From Streptomyces sp. MA5143a (GTDB lineage: Bacteria > Actinomycetota > Actinomycetes > Streptomycetales > Streptomycetaceae), in the NCBI RefSeq assembly GCF_900290235.1, contig NZ_OLMK01000028.1:124001-188000 (forward strand): a DNA stretch of 64,000 nt, in the 5' to 3' direction. The notes beneath the pieces are model-generated. The model did no database searches, was not told the origin of the DNA, and worked only from the letters and a program-made list of their open reading frames with translations. A program made the position numbers and the translations under genes. Position 1 is the stretch's first letter. Each line of letters opens with the position of its first letter. This document shows, piece after piece, positions 54,244 to 63,090 of this stretch.

Positions 54244-57036
54244 CTAGAACAGGCTCAGCAACGCCTCCGCCGGGTCCGTGAGGCCGCCCTCTTCTCCGGG
54301 GAGCGGCAGTTCGAACCACACGGTCTTGCCGCGGGGTGTGCGGCGGGAGCCCCACGCGGCGGAGAGCAGACCGACGAGTTGGAGCCCCCGGCCGCCCTCG
54401 TCCGTGTCGCGGGCGCGGCGGCGGCGCGGCTGGACCAGCCCGGCGTCCCAGACCTCGCAGACGAGGGTCCTGTCGAGGAGCAGCCGGAGCCGTATCTCGC
54501 CCTCGCCGTAGCGCAGCGCGTTGGTGACCAGCTCACTGACGAGCAACTCGGCCGTGTCGACCAGTGGTTCGAGGTCCCAGCTGAGCAACTGACCCCGGGC
54601 GTACTCCCGGGCGCGTCCCACGCTGCGCGGCTCACGGGGCAGGGTCCAGTCGCCGACGGAGTCGGACGGCAGCCCCTGGACACGTGCCATCAGAAGGGCG
54701 ATGTCGTCCTCGCCGTGATGTGTGTCGAGGGTGTTGAGGACGTGGTCGCAGACGTCCTCCAGCGATCGGGGGCCGTCGGAGCGCCCCGCGGCCGACGGCT
54801 GGGCGGGGTCGGTGAGGGCGCCGACGAACGCCTGGAGTCCCTCGTCGAGGGGATGGTCGCGTGATTCGACCAGTCCATCCGTGTAGAGCGCCAGCAGCGC
54901 GCCCTCGGGCAGTTCGACCTCGACCTCCTCGAACGGCTCACCACCGACGCCGAGCGGCATGCCGGGCGGCACGTCGAGCATCAGCGCGCTCTCACCGGGC
55001 TCGACCAGCACGGGCGGCAGATGGCCCGCGTTGGCGAAGGTGCAGCGCCGGGTGACCGAGTCGTAGACGGCGTACACGCAGGTCGCGAGGTACACCTCGG
55101 AGAGGTCCTTGTCGCGGGGCCGGCTGGCGGCGGTGCGGGAGGCGGACTGGACGCCGCCGGGGTTGCCGAGGCCGCGGGCGATCTCGTCGAGCGCGGAGAG
55201 GACCTCGGCGGGTTCGAGGTCGAGCAGGGCCAGGGTACGGACGGCCGTGCGGAGTTCACCCATGGCGACCGCGGCGCGCAGGCCCCGGCCCATGACGTCG
55301 CCGACGACGAGTGCCGTGCGGTGGCCGGGGAGTTCGATGACGTCGAACCAGTCGCCGCCCACCTCGGTGGCCGCGTTGCCCGGCAGATAGCGGCAGGCGA
55401 TGTCCAGGCCGGAGGCCTCGGGGTCGCCCGGCGGCAGCAGGGAGCGCTGCAGGATGAGGGCGCGTTCGTGTTCGCGCCGGTAGAGGCGGGCGTTGTCGAT
55501 GCAGACGGCGGCGCGGGCGGCCAGTTCGACCGCGAGGGCCCGGTCGCGTTCCCCGAACGGTTCGCTGCCCTTGGTACGGGAGAACTGCACGAGCCCGACG
55601 ACGGTGTCGTGGGCGACCATCGGCACGGCGAGCGTCGTCTGGATGAGGTTGCCCTCTTCGGGGACCTGCTGGGGGCGGGCGGTGCGCAGGGCGTCCGCGC
55701 AGGGCGAGTTGAACGGGTAGTGGTGGACCGCGCCGACGCGCACCGGGGCGGGCCCGCCGACGAAGGGCGCGTCGGAGACGGCGCTGGCGAAGGCGACGCG
55801 GCGCAGTTCGGCGCTGCCGTCGGCGAGTCCGGGCGGGGTCTCGTCGCCGACGAGGAGGCCCTGGTAGAGGTCGACGGCGGCCAGGTCGCAGAAGTTGGGG
55901 ACGACCACGTCGAGGAGTTCGCGGGCGGTGGTCTCCAGGTCGAGGGAGTTGCCGATGCGCGAACCGGCCTCGTTCAGGAGGGCGAGATTGCGCCGTGCGG
56001 CGGCGGCCTCGCGGGCGGCGGCGCGGCGGGCCGTCACATCGATGCCGAGCCAGGCGATGCCGATGGGGCGGCCGGTGCCGCTGTGCACCCGGTAGAGGTT
56101 GACGGACCAGTGGCGGCGTTCCTCGGAGCCGGGCACGAACCCGGAGATGTGCATGTCGGTGATGGAGTCACCGGTCTCCAGGACCCGGCGCAGGGTGGCC
56201 TCGACCCGCTCGGCCTCCGGGGACCGGAGGTAGTCGTGGACGCCCCGGCCGCGGTGGTCGTCGACATGGCCGCCGTAGATGGAGGCGAACCGCTGGTTGG
56301 CGCGCCGCACCCGGAGGTCGGTGTCTATCAGCAGGAAGCCGAAGGGAGATTGGCCGAATATCGCCTGTGAGGCGGCGAGGTCGGTCTCGATGCGGCGCAG
56401 TGTGCGCACGTCCACCACGATGCACACGGCGGCCCGTTCACCGCCCTCGACGGTGGTGGGCATCACGTAGACCTCGGCGAGCCCCTCGACCCCTTCGGGT
56501 CCCGGCACCCGGAAGGGCACCACTCCGGTCCACTCCCGGCCGTCGAGGACCTCGGCCATCTTCCGCTGGCCCTCTTCGCGCCGGTCGGGGTCGACGAACG
56601 CCTCGATGGGGTCCATGCCCACGGCCCGCGCGGCCGAGATACCGAACAACTGCTCGGCGCGCAGGCTCCACTGGTCGACGAGACCGTCCGGGCCGATGGA
56701 GAACGAGGCCACCTTGATGTAGTCGTATATCGATCCGGGCGGGCTGGTCTGCCACATCGGGTCGCCGGGCCCCTGACCGGCCAGGACACCGGCGGCCGCG
56801 ACGGCGTCGGCGGCCTCACCCCCGACCGCCGCCGGACGGCCGGCCGACGGTCGACTTCCGGACGCGGGCCCCCGGGCGCCACCGTCCGCGGCGGCGGAAG
56901 CGCTTCCATCCTCGCGCGTGACGTCGTCGCGTGCGGCGCGGCCCAGGCCGGAATCGTCTGCGGCCTCGGGCCTCGCGCGGTCCCTCGGGCCCTTCGGCTC
57001 CGTGGACTCCGTGGCCTTCGCTGGTATCTCGCTCAC
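54244..57036 (-). CDS. PAS-PAS-GAF-PP2C(SpoIIE)-HATPase signalling protein
   Basis: A 930-residue multidomain regulator. After a disordered Ala-rich leader come PAS 1 (about 105-220), PAS 2 (about 230-350), a GAF domain (about 370-530), a SpoIIE-type PP2C phosphatase with metal Asp in GGDWFDVIELPG and VVGDVMGRGL, and a C-terminal HATPase_c domain with N box DTAELLVSELVTNALRYG. This layout fits an RsbU/OsaC-like regulator that dephosphorylates anti-anti-sigma proteins and can also bind one as a kinase. GTG start at 57034-57036, with GGAGGGG upstream. A stand-alone HATPase kinase gene follows upstream at 57353. Confidence 0.88.
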   Translation of the reverse strand: MSEIPAKATESTEPKGPRDRARPEAADDSGLGRAARDDVTREDGSASAAADGGARGPASGSRPSAGRPAAVGGEAADAVAAAGVLAGQGPGDPMWQTSPPGSIYDYIKVASFSIGPDGLVDQWSLRAEQLFGISAARAVGMDPIEAFVDPDRREEGQRKMAEVLDGREWTGVVPFRVPGPEGVEGLAEVYVMPTTVEGGERAAVCIVVDVRTLRRIETDLAASQAIFGQSPFGFLLIDTDLRVRRANQRFASIYGGHVDDHRGRGVHDYLRSPEAERVEATLRRVLETGDSITDMHISGFVPGSEERRHWSVNLYRVHSGTGRPIGIAWLGIDVTARRAAAREAAAARRNLALLNEAGSRIGNSLDLETTARELLDVVVPNFCDLAAVDLYQGLLVGDETPPGLADGSAELRRVAFASAVSDAPFVGGPAPVRVGAVHHYPFNSPCADALRTARPQQVPEEGNLIQTTLAVPMVAHDTVVGLVQFSRTKGSEPFGERDRALAVELAARAAVCIDNARLYRREHERALILQRSLLPPGDPEASGLDIACRYLPGNAATEVGGDWFDVIELPGHRTALVVGDVMGRGLRAAVAMGELRTAVRTLALLDLEPAEVLSALDEIARGLGNPGGVQSASRTAASRPRDKDLSEVYLATCVYAVYDSVTRRCTFANAGHLPPVLVEPGESALMLDVPPGMPLGVGGEPFEEVEVELPEGALLALYTDGLVESRDHPLDEGLQAFVGALTDPAQPSAAGRSDGPRSLEDVCDHVLNTLDTHHGEDDIALLMARVQGLPSDSVGDWTLPREPRSVGRAREYARGQLLSWDLEPLVDTAELLVSELVTNALRYGEGEIRLRLLLDRTLVCEVWDAGLVQPRRRRARDTDEGGRGLQLVGLLSAAWGSRRTPRGKTVWFELPLPGEEGGLTDPAEALLSLF

Positions 57037-57352
57037 GCGAACCGTCCCCTCCAGCTCACCGCGTCCGGCTTCGGTCACCAGGGGCGGCTGCCCGCAGTAT
57101 CCAGCACTACGGCGCCGCGCAACACGGTGTTCACGATCACAGCACGGTCCCGATCGTTTTTGGACCGGCTGGGACATACTCCCAAGTCTTCTAACCAGGC
57201 GTTGCCCGCTCGAACCAAAGACTCCAGCCAGCGCTACTGGCTTGAACCGATCGGTCGCACGCGCGCCCCGGGGAGCCGCCCCTTGCCCGGTCCGTACGCC
57301 GTGGACGCCGGTCGTGCACCAGGTCTTTCACCTCGTACGCCCACAGGTGCGG
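57037..57352. promoter_or_regulatory. 316-bp upstream region of the PP2C regulator
   Basis: Lies between two minus-strand genes. It is AT-richer near 57140-57250. It carries the promoter for the large regulator. No strong inverted repeat and no gene were seen. Confidence 0.35.
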
Positions 57353-57760
57353 TCAGTCGGGAACCGCCAACTCGAACCAGACCGTCTTGCCCGATTCACC
57401 GGGCCGGGTACCCCAGGCCCGCGCGGAGCAGGCCACGAGTCGCAGTCCTCGGCCTCCTTCGTCGTCCAGGTCGGCGGTCCGCTCGCGCGGTGGGTCGGGC
57501 AGCGGGTCGGAGACCTCGACGAGCAGAGTGCCGGGCGAGCCGTCGGAGCGTACGAGGCGTACGCCGATGGGGCCGGTGGCGTGCCGCAGGGCGTTGGTCA
57601 CCAACTCGCTCACCAGCAGGGCGGCGATGTCCCCGACGGAGTCGAGCCCCCATGCGCGCAGCCGGTCGCGGACCACGGCACGGGCGGTCCGCACGGCGCC
57701 GGGCTCCGCGGGAAAGGTCCACTCGGCGCAGTCGTCACCGTTGTCGATCACGCCGATCAC
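57353..57760 (-). CDS. Anti-sigma-type HATPase (serine kinase) protein
   Basis: A 135-residue stand-alone HATPase_c protein of the RsbW family, likely to phosphorylate an anti-anti-sigma factor or bind a sigma factor. The N box is LLVSELVTNALRHA and the G1 region DEGGRGLRLVACSARAWG. The C-terminus is KTVWFELAVP. No partner sigma or STAS gene lies next to it. The GTG start (57758-57760) follows TGGGAA. It precedes the PP2C-HATPase gene by 316 bp, so the pair may form one partner-switching circuit. Confidence 0.85.
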   Translation of the reverse strand: MIGVIDNGDDCAEWTFPAEPGAVRTARAVVRDRLRAWGLDSVGDIAALLVSELVTNALRHATGPIGVRLVRSDGSPGTLLVEVSDPLPDPPRERTADLDDEGGRGLRLVACSARAWGTRPGESGKTVWFELAVPD

Positions 57761-57934
57761 TTCCCAGTCAGAAGCGGACCCTGTCCGGTTTCATGGGGTT
57801 AATGGGCACATACCCGATATCCAACCTCGAGTACCGCGCATGAGGGCGCACTGTGGCACAAACAGCGCAGTGAGCGCATCCCCCCGCACGCGACGCGTCA
57901 GAAAGGGGCGCACGGAACCCCGAAGCGGGGGCGC

Positions 57935-58342
57935 TCAGACGCCCCCGGGACCCCAGGCCAGTCGCACGGTCTCCATCACGGCCGGAACGTCCTGGTCGAG
58001 CCAGTCGACGTCCCACACCTCGTCCGCGCTGAGCCAGCGCAGCTCGTCGTGGTCCTCCAGCGGCCGGGGCTCACCGGAGAGGAGATGCGCGATCCAGACG
58101 CGCAGGACATAGCCGGAGCCCACCGGCCACTCCCCCGGCACCCGCTCGGCGGACTTCGCCTCGACGCCGAGCTCCTCGCGCAGCTCCCGCACGAGGGCCT
58201 GTTCGGGGGGCTCGCCGGGCTCCACCTTGCCGCCGGGCAACTCCCAGCGTCCGGCCAGCTCGGGCGGCGCGCTGCGACGCGCGGCGAGCAGCCGGCCGTC
58301 CTTCAGCAGGGCGGCACCCACCACCACGATCGGTTCGGTCAT
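57935..58342 (-). CDS. Nudix hydrolase (MutT-like)
   Basis: A 135-residue Nudix domain. The box GKVEPGEPPEQALVRELREELGVE is intact (Gx5Ex7REUxEExGU). Substrate is probably an oxidised or modified nucleoside triphosphate; it resembles (deoxy)nucleoside triphosphate pyrophosphohydrolases of the MutT group, with LAARRSAPPELAGRWELPGG near the front. ATG at 58340-58342. It lies downstream of the small SPOR-like gene on the same strand. Confidence 0.9.
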   Translation of the reverse strand: MTEPIVVVGAALLKDGRLLAARRSAPPELAGRWELPGGKVEPGEPPEQALVRELREELGVEAKSAERVPGEWPVGSGYVLRVWIAHLLSGEPRPLEDHDELRWLSADEVWDVDWLDQDVPAVMETVRLAWGPGGV

Positions 58343-58387
58343 GCGCGGGAGCCTACGGGAGCGGACGGCAGCGTCGGGCGGGGTGAA

Positions 58388-58588
58388 TCACTTGCTCCCA
58401 CTCTGACCGTTCTGGCCGTTCTGCCCGATGCGCTCGACCCAGTAGAGCTGCTTGTGTCCGCGACTGTCGAGGCTGTCCGCGATCTTCTGCGCCTCGGCGC
58501 GGGTCGCGTACCGGCCGACGCGATAGCGATTGCCGTTGTCGTCCTGCCGTATGACGAGCCAGGGAAGAGTGATCGTGCCGTCGTTCAT
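58388..58588 (-). CDS. SPOR-like small protein
   Basis: A 66-residue protein whose middle (RYRVGRYATRAEAQKIADSLDSRGHKQLYWVERIG) resembles the SPOR fold that binds denuded glycan strands. It has no membrane segment or signal. The C-terminal end is Gly/Gln/Ser-rich. The ATG follows a weak site. It precedes the Nudix gene by 45 bp and may be co-transcribed with it. Streptomyces genomes carry several such SPOR peptides of unknown role. Confidence 0.75.
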   Translation of the reverse strand: MNDGTITLPWLVIRQDDNGNRYRVGRYATRAEAQKIADSLDSRGHKQLYWVERIGQNGQNGQSGSK

Positions 58589-59067
58589 CGACCCCCACCG
58601 CTCCTTCCCACCTCGGCCGATCCGAGTCCCGTCCCCGGATTCCGCCGCACCCCGCCACCTAAGGAAACCGCAATCCGCATATGCCCGAGCGTACGCCTAA
58701 CCTTTACGCAGCGAATCCGTCTTTTCACAAAGAGGTACGCAACAAGCCAAGATGAGAGGGGCGCACCCCGTCGAACGCGCCACCGCTCACCACCCGTGCA
58801 CCTTTTCGCGCCCCAACGAGCAGCCGTCCAGCACCTCCAGGGCATACCGGGAGGCCGTCAGGGCACACCGTCGCCCGACGGCAAGAACGACCGGATCCGA
58901 ACGGCGTTCGGACGCCCCCGAAAGCGCCGACGCCTCCAACTTCCCTCAGGCAAAGGCCACTTGACCCATGCCCGCGTCACCGTCCGATACACGCGGAATT
59001 TCCGGATTCCCGGGACGGGTGGGCATTCCCGGCGGACCGACAGGCCTCGACGGGCCGATGGCGTCGC
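58589..59067. promoter_or_regulatory. 479-bp non-coding region
   Basis: Promoter region for the SPOR-like gene (minus) near 58670-58740, which is AT-rich (GCGAATCCGTCTTTTCAC). The remainder, up to the GntR stop at 59068, shows weak inverted repeats such as GGAAT-TTCCGG-ATTCC near 58994. I see no gene; the open frames here have no ribosome site and poor codon use. Confidence 0.4.
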
Positions 59068-59820
59068 TCACTTGACCGGCAGATGGTAAGAGACCCGGTA
59101 CCGGTCGGCCGGCACCACCACGTCCGCCGTCTCCACCGGGCGGCCCGAGGCGAAGTACGTCCGCTGCACGACCAGGACGACATGTCCGGGGACGCCACCC
59201 AGGGCGAGGAGTTCCTCCGCGAGGCCGGGGCGGGCGCCGACCTCCTCCGTGACGTTGTCCACGATCACGTCGATCGCGGCCATGCGCTCGACGACCCCCA
59301 TTCCGCCGAGCGGGCCCTCCTCGGGGAGCATCACGGGGGTCCGCCCGGTGAGGGCGAGGGGCTCCCAGGAGGTGGAGAGCATCATCACCTCGCCCGCGTC
59401 CCGGAACGTGTACTTCGTGCACATCACCCGGTCCCCGGGCTGGATGGCCAGCCGCTCCGCGATCGCGCCACTCGCCACGACCTGCTCGCTGCGCGACTCC
59501 CAGGTGCCGCGGGCGGCGACGTCGGCCTGCTCCTGCCGGAACGGCGTGGCCCCGCCGACGGGACGGAACCCGGAGCGGGCCACCCGGCGCGGCACCGGCC
59601 GCTCCCGCACATACGTGCCCGATCCGGAGCGGCCCTCCACCAGCCCCTCGGCCATCAGCACCTTGCGCGCCTCCAGCGCGACCGTGTCGGAGACGCCGTA
59701 CTCCTCGCGGATCCGCGCCTGGGAGGGGAGACGGGTGTGCGGCGGCAGCGATCCGTTCACGATCTTCTTGCGGAGATCACCCGCGACACGCAGATACGCC
59801 GGCTGCTCACCGAAAGTCAC
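59068..59820 (-). CDS. GntR/HutC-family transcriptional regulator
   Basis: A 250-residue regulator. The winged helix-turn-helix occupies about 8-78 (YLRVAGDLRKKIVNGSLPPHTRLPSQARIREEYGVSDTVALEARKVL), then a UTRA effector-binding domain (VMCTKYTFRDAGEVMMLSTSWEP; VVLVVQRTYFASGRPVETADVVV). The domain usually binds small metabolites such as sugars, amino acids or fatty acids. The target genes are unknown. ATG at 59818-59820. A 5-bp inverted repeat, CAACC-GTC-GGTTG (59861-59873), upstream may be its own operator. Confidence 0.9.
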   Translation of the reverse strand: MTFGEQPAYLRVAGDLRKKIVNGSLPPHTRLPSQARIREEYGVSDTVALEARKVLMAEGLVEGRSGSGTYVRERPVPRRVARSGFRPVGGATPFRQEQADVAARGTWESRSEQVVASGAIAERLAIQPGDRVMCTKYTFRDAGEVMMLSTSWEPLALTGRTPVMLPEEGPLGGMGVVERMAAIDVIVDNVTEEVGARPGLAEELLALGGVPGHVVLVVQRTYFASGRPVETADVVVPADRYRVSYHLPVK

Positions 59821-59860
59821 TGGCCGCTCCCATCAGGCTCTACAGACAGCAACAGCCTGG

Positions 59861-59873
59861 CAACCGTCGGTTG
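59861..59873. promoter_or_regulatory. Inverted repeat upstream of the GntR gene
   Basis: CAACC-GTC-GGTTG, 41-53 bases from the GntR start codon. GntR/HutC regulators often bind GT-N-TA-type inverted repeats near their own promoter; this one lacks that exact core, so autoregulation is weakly supported. Confidence 0.35.
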
Positions 59874-59967
59874 TGCCATGCAAGCAAAGGCCAAGGAATC
59901 ACTCGATGTGATGACATGTGCCCGGGGAGGCCTTTACGCAGGCACTTTCTCCCCGCTATGGACGCCG

Positions 59968-61164
59968 TCACACCTGCGCGCGGGGCTCTCTCTCGGCGTC
60001 GCCGCCGCCCGCGCCTTCCTCGTCGCTGATCTCGGGAGTGGTGGCCAGACCCAGAGCCTCGCGGGCCGTGACCGCCTTGGGGCCGTCGGTCAGCCGGTGC
60101 GCCCGGTCCCAGTGGTCACTGAACTCGTCGGCGTCGCTCGCGTCGGCGGCGCCCTGCCACTCCTCGCGGGCCCGGTCCAGGGCCTTGGCGTAGGCGGTCA
60201 CCGCCTTCTCGGCGCCGGGCTCCCAGTCGTGCGCCCGCAGGGCCGCCGCCTGCTGTTCCAGGGCGTCGACCACCTCGGGTGCCCACGCCTTGTGGGCGGG
60301 CAGGTCGTCGCTGACGTAGTCCGTGTCGGGCAGGCCCTCGAAGGCCTCGTTGAGGAGGGCGTCGGCCTGGAGGAACGCGAACTGGTCGGCGTCGAGGGTG
60401 GTCCCGTCCTGACGCAGCGAGCCGGTCAGACCCGCCTCCGCGTCCTCGTTGCCGAACACACAGGCCACCTGACGGTCGCCGTACCGCCAGCTCTGCCGGG
60501 TGGGCGTGTAGTAGTACACGTCGACGTCGGCCGGCATCGCCCAGGTGTCCATGACGTACGAGGCGGACAGGTCGTAGCACCGGTCGGCGGCGTCCTCGAC
60601 CTCGTCGTCGCCCGGGTACTCCCCGTCCCGCAGCCGGAACTCGGCGAACACCTCGGCGTCGTGCCGCCCCTCGCACGGCACCACGTCGACGTCGTACGTG
60701 TAGCCCTCCAGGGAGCCGTTCGGCGCGTCGAAGCACTCGCCCTTCTTCACCGAGAAGGTGGTGCCCGCGCCGCTCGCCGCGTCCCGGAAGCCGTCCCACG
60801 CGTCGCGCGCGCCGCCCGTGGTGAGCGCGAGCGTCATCAGCAGCGCGCCGGTCGCCGACAGGGCGATTCCGGCCACCGCCATGCCCTTGCCGCGCTCCCC
60901 CTTCCGCTTGATCTGCACCAGGGCGAGGACGCCGAGGACCAGACCCGCGCCCGGCAGCAGGCACATGACGCCCAGGACGAGCGCGGCGATCGCGAGCCCG
61001 TTGACCTGCGGGGGCAGCGGCGCCGGGTAGGCCCGCCCCCAGGCCTGACCCCAGGGCTGGGGCGCCACCGGGTACGGCTGTCCCGGCGCGGACTGAGGCT
61101 GCCCCGAAGGCGGGAACGGGCCACCCTGAGGCGGCTGGGCCCCGGGGGGCGGGGGTGTGGCCAC
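59968..61164 (-). CDS. DUF4190/septum-formation-like membrane protein
   Basis: 398 residues. The N-terminal 55 residues are Pro/Gln/Gly-rich and cytoplasmic. Two helices form a DUF4190-type hairpin (VNGLAIAALVLGVMCLLPGAGLVLGVLALVQIKRKG ... KGMAVAGIALSATGALLMTLAL). The outer domain has a cysteine-containing Septum_form-like region (VKKGECFDAPNG; VVPCEGRHDAEVFAEFRL; AADRCYDLS; VACVFGNED). The C-terminal 100 residues are helical. It may take part in cell-wall or septum processes. GTG start at 61162-61164 with AAGGAG upstream. Confidence 0.78.
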   Translation of the reverse strand: MATPPPPGAQPPQGGPFPPSGQPQSAPGQPYPVAPQPWGQAWGRAYPAPLPPQVNGLAIAALVLGVMCLLPGAGLVLGVLALVQIKRKGERGKGMAVAGIALSATGALLMTLALTTGGARDAWDGFRDAASGAGTTFSVKKGECFDAPNGSLEGYTYDVDVVPCEGRHDAEVFAEFRLRDGEYPGDDEVEDAADRCYDLSASYVMDTWAMPADVDVYYYTPTRQSWRYGDRQVACVFGNEDAEAGLTGSLRQDGTTLDADQFAFLQADALLNEAFEGLPDTDYVSDDLPAHKAWAPEVVDALEQQAAALRAHDWEPGAEKAVTAYAKALDRAREEWQGAADASDADEFSDHWDRAHRLTDGPKAVTAREALGLATTPEISDEEGAGGGDAEREPRAQV

Positions 61165-61401
61165 GGGTCGCGTGCTCCTTGCGCCGGCGTGAGGGGAACT
61201 GGCGTACGACTTTCGTACGGCTTGGCGCATGGTAAGCGCGGGCCGGGCGGGGGCGACACGCGGGGCGCGGACCCGGGGGCCCGGCACCGGTCACAAGGAA
61301 GTGCACAGGGCCCCCGCACCCGAGGAACGGCGGTCGCGACACGACGGTCGTGCCGCTGCCATGACACACCGTCATACGTCACCGTCGTCGACGCACCCAC
61401 T

Positions 61402-61413
61402 TACCCTGCGTGC
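61402..61413 (+). promoter_or_regulatory. Candidate -10 box giving a leaderless transcript
   Basis: TACCCT at 61402-61407 ends six bases before the threonine-synthase-like ATG at 61414, the spacing of a -10 whose start point is the A of the start codon. No ribosome site precedes that ATG, which fits leaderless translation. No clear -35 box was found. Confidence 0.4.
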
Positions 61414-62520
61414 ATGACACCTCTGCCGGATCGCTTCTGCCCGACGGACGGCACCCGCGTCCCCGCCGCCTCCCTCGCCTGGTGCTGCCCGGCCTGCCGC
61501 GGCCCCCTGGACCTCGACTTCGCGCCCACCCCCGCACCCCTCAAGTCCCTGGCCGGCCGGGTGAACTCGCTCTGGCGGTACGCCGAGTGCCTTCCCCTCG
61601 CCACACCGTCGGTCTCACTCGGCGAGGGCCGCACCCCGCTCGTCGAGCTCACGGACGGCATCTCCGCGAAGCTCGACTATCTGATGCCGACGCTGTCCTT
61701 CAAGGACCGGGGCGCGGTGCTCCTCGCCGAACTTGCGCTGCGGCTCGGGCCGAGCCGGGTCGTAGCCGACAGCAGCGGCAACGCGGGCACGGCGGTCGCC
61801 GCGTACTGCGCGCGCGCCGCGCTGCCCTGCACGGTGTACGTCCCCGTCGGCACCTCGGCGAAGAAGCTGGAGCAGATCGACGTGCACGGCGCGCGGCTCC
61901 GGATCGTCGAGGGGGACCGCGAGGCGGCGGCGGCAGCGGCCCGTGAGGCGGCGGACGAGGAGGGCGTCTTCTACGCCTCGCACGTCTACAACCCCTACTT
62001 CCTCCACGGCACGAAGACCTACGTCCACGAACTGTGGGAGGACCTCGGCGGCCGCCTCCCGGACGTCCTGGTCGTCCCCGTGGGCAACGGCACACTGCTG
62101 CTCGGCGCCGCTCTCGCCGTCGCCGAACTCCACGCGGCGGGCCTGATCGACCGCCGGCCGGCCCTGTACGCCGTCCAGTCGGCGGCGGTCGCCCCCCTGG
62201 CCCACGCGTGGGCCGAGGGTGCGGACGACCTCGTCGGCACCACCCCCATGGCGCCGACCCACGCCGAGGGCATCGCCATCCCGCGCCCGCCCCGGGCCCG
62301 CCAGATCCTGCGGGCCGTACGGGACTCCGGCGGCAGGTTCCTCACCGCCACCGAGGACCAACTCCGCCACGCCCAGCGCGATCTCGCCTCCCGGGGCCTG
62401 TTCGTCGAGGCGACGGGGGTGGCCTGCTGGGCCGCCGTACGGGAGGGGGCACTGGGGACCCGCACAGCGGTGGTCCCGCTGTGCGGGGCGGGGCTGAAGT
62501 CGGGGGTGGCGGGGAACTGA
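61414..62520 (+). CDS. Threonine-synthase-like PLP-dependent enzyme
   Basis: A 368-residue fold-type II PLP enzyme. The N-terminal zinc-ribbon-like Cys set is C9, C24, C25 and C28. The PLP lysine is K97 in LSFKDRGAV. Phosphate-binding glycines are in SSGNAGTAVAAYCA and the C-terminal Ser/Cys motif is PLCGAGLKSG. It resembles ThrC-like proteins that may act on O-phosphohomoserine, but a true thrC is expected in the hom-thrB operon elsewhere in Streptomyces. It may be a paralogue for a related beta-replacement. I give no symbol. The same strand has no co-transcribed partner. Confidence 0.82.
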   Translation: MTPLPDRFCPTDGTRVPAASLAWCCPACRGPLDLDFAPTPAPLKSLAGRVNSLWRYAECLPLATPSVSLGEGRTPLVELTDGISAKLDYLMPTLSFKDRGAVLLAELALRLGPSRVVADSSGNAGTAVAAYCARAALPCTVYVPVGTSAKKLEQIDVHGARLRIVEGDREAAAAAAREAADEEGVFYASHVYNPYFLHGTKTYVHELWEDLGGRLPDVLVVPVGNGTLLLGAALAVAELHAAGLIDRRPALYAVQSAAVAPLAHAWAEGADDLVGTTPMAPTHAEGIAIPRPPRARQILRAVRDSGGRFLTATEDQLRHAQRDLASRGLFVEATGVACWAAVREGALGTRTAVVPLCGAGLKSGVAGN

Positions 62521-62539
62521 GGGGGCACCGGCCACGGGG

Positions 62540-63025
62540 TCAGCGGGGCGGCCTGACCTCGCGGCGCCGGACGGCCGCGGCGCCCCCGAGGGTGTCGAGG
62601 AGGTCGGCGAGCAGAGTGCGCGCGGCATCGAGGGCCGGGGCGCCGAAGCGCTGCCGGAGGCGCTCCTCCAGCACCGCCCGCGCACGGCGGGCGGCGGCGA
62701 CGGCTTCGTGGCCGCGCGGTGTGAGCGTGACGCGCCGGACGCGGGCGTCCTGGGTGTCGGGCAGGCGTTCGGCGTAGCCGAGGCGCTCCAGTTCGGCGAC
62801 CGCCTTGGAGGCGCCCTGCTGGGTCATGTCCAGCTTCTCGGCCAGCTCGCCGATGGTCGGCCGGGCGTGGAGGAGGTGCTGGAAGACATAGCCGTGGGAC
62901 ACGCGCAGGTCGGGGAAGCCGAGGCCGGCGAGTTCGTCCTGGACGGTGGAGGCGGCGGCGAGGCCGGCGAAGAGGGCGAGGGTGCCGGTGTCGAGGTCCC
63001 GCGGGTCGAGTGACTGCTGCTGCAT
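62540..63025 (-). CDS. MarR-family transcriptional regulator
   Basis: A 161-residue regulator of the MarR winged-helix family. DNA-binding region IGELAEKLDMTQQGASKAVAELERLGYAERLPDTQDARVRRVTLTPRG is typical. ATG at 63023-63025 gives a conventional N-terminus; an upstream ATG would place the operator within the gene. It is divergent from a SnoaL-like gene, and the 65-bp gap carries a large palindrome. It probably represses both genes until a ligand binds. Confidence 0.88.
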   Translation of the reverse strand: MQQQSLDPRDLDTGTLALFAGLAAASTVQDELAGLGFPDLRVSHGYVFQHLLHARPTIGELAEKLDMTQQGASKAVAELERLGYAERLPDTQDARVRRVTLTPRGHEAVAAARRARAVLEERLRQRFGAPALDAARTLLADLLDTLGGAAAVRRREVRPPR

Positions 63026-63059
63026 GGGCCCACTCTGCCATTGGACAACCCCGATTGTG

Positions 63060-63085
63060 CAACCAAAGTTGTACAACTAAGGTTG
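63060..63085. promoter_or_regulatory. MarR operator palindrome in divergent promoter
   Basis: The 12-bp perfect core AGTTGTACAACT (63067-63078) is extended to a 26-bp palindrome with mismatched AA/AA flanks and outer CAACC/GGTTG arms. It sits just before the SnoaL-like start codon and 35-60 bp before the MarR start codon. Partial GTTG/CAAC half-sites (ACAACC near 63045) lie beside it. Confidence 0.75.
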
Positions 63086-63090
63086 TGGAC

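Noticed and set aside
59083..62520. A 1145-residue plus-strand frame
   Set aside because: Only the last 368 residues (threonine-synthase-like, from 61414) are real. The earlier part lies opposite the GntR and DUF4190-like genes and is shadow sequence.
61414..62520. Naming this gene thrC
   Set aside because: In Streptomyces the thrC of the threonine pathway is expected with hom and thrB; none of these is here, and the gene stands alone.
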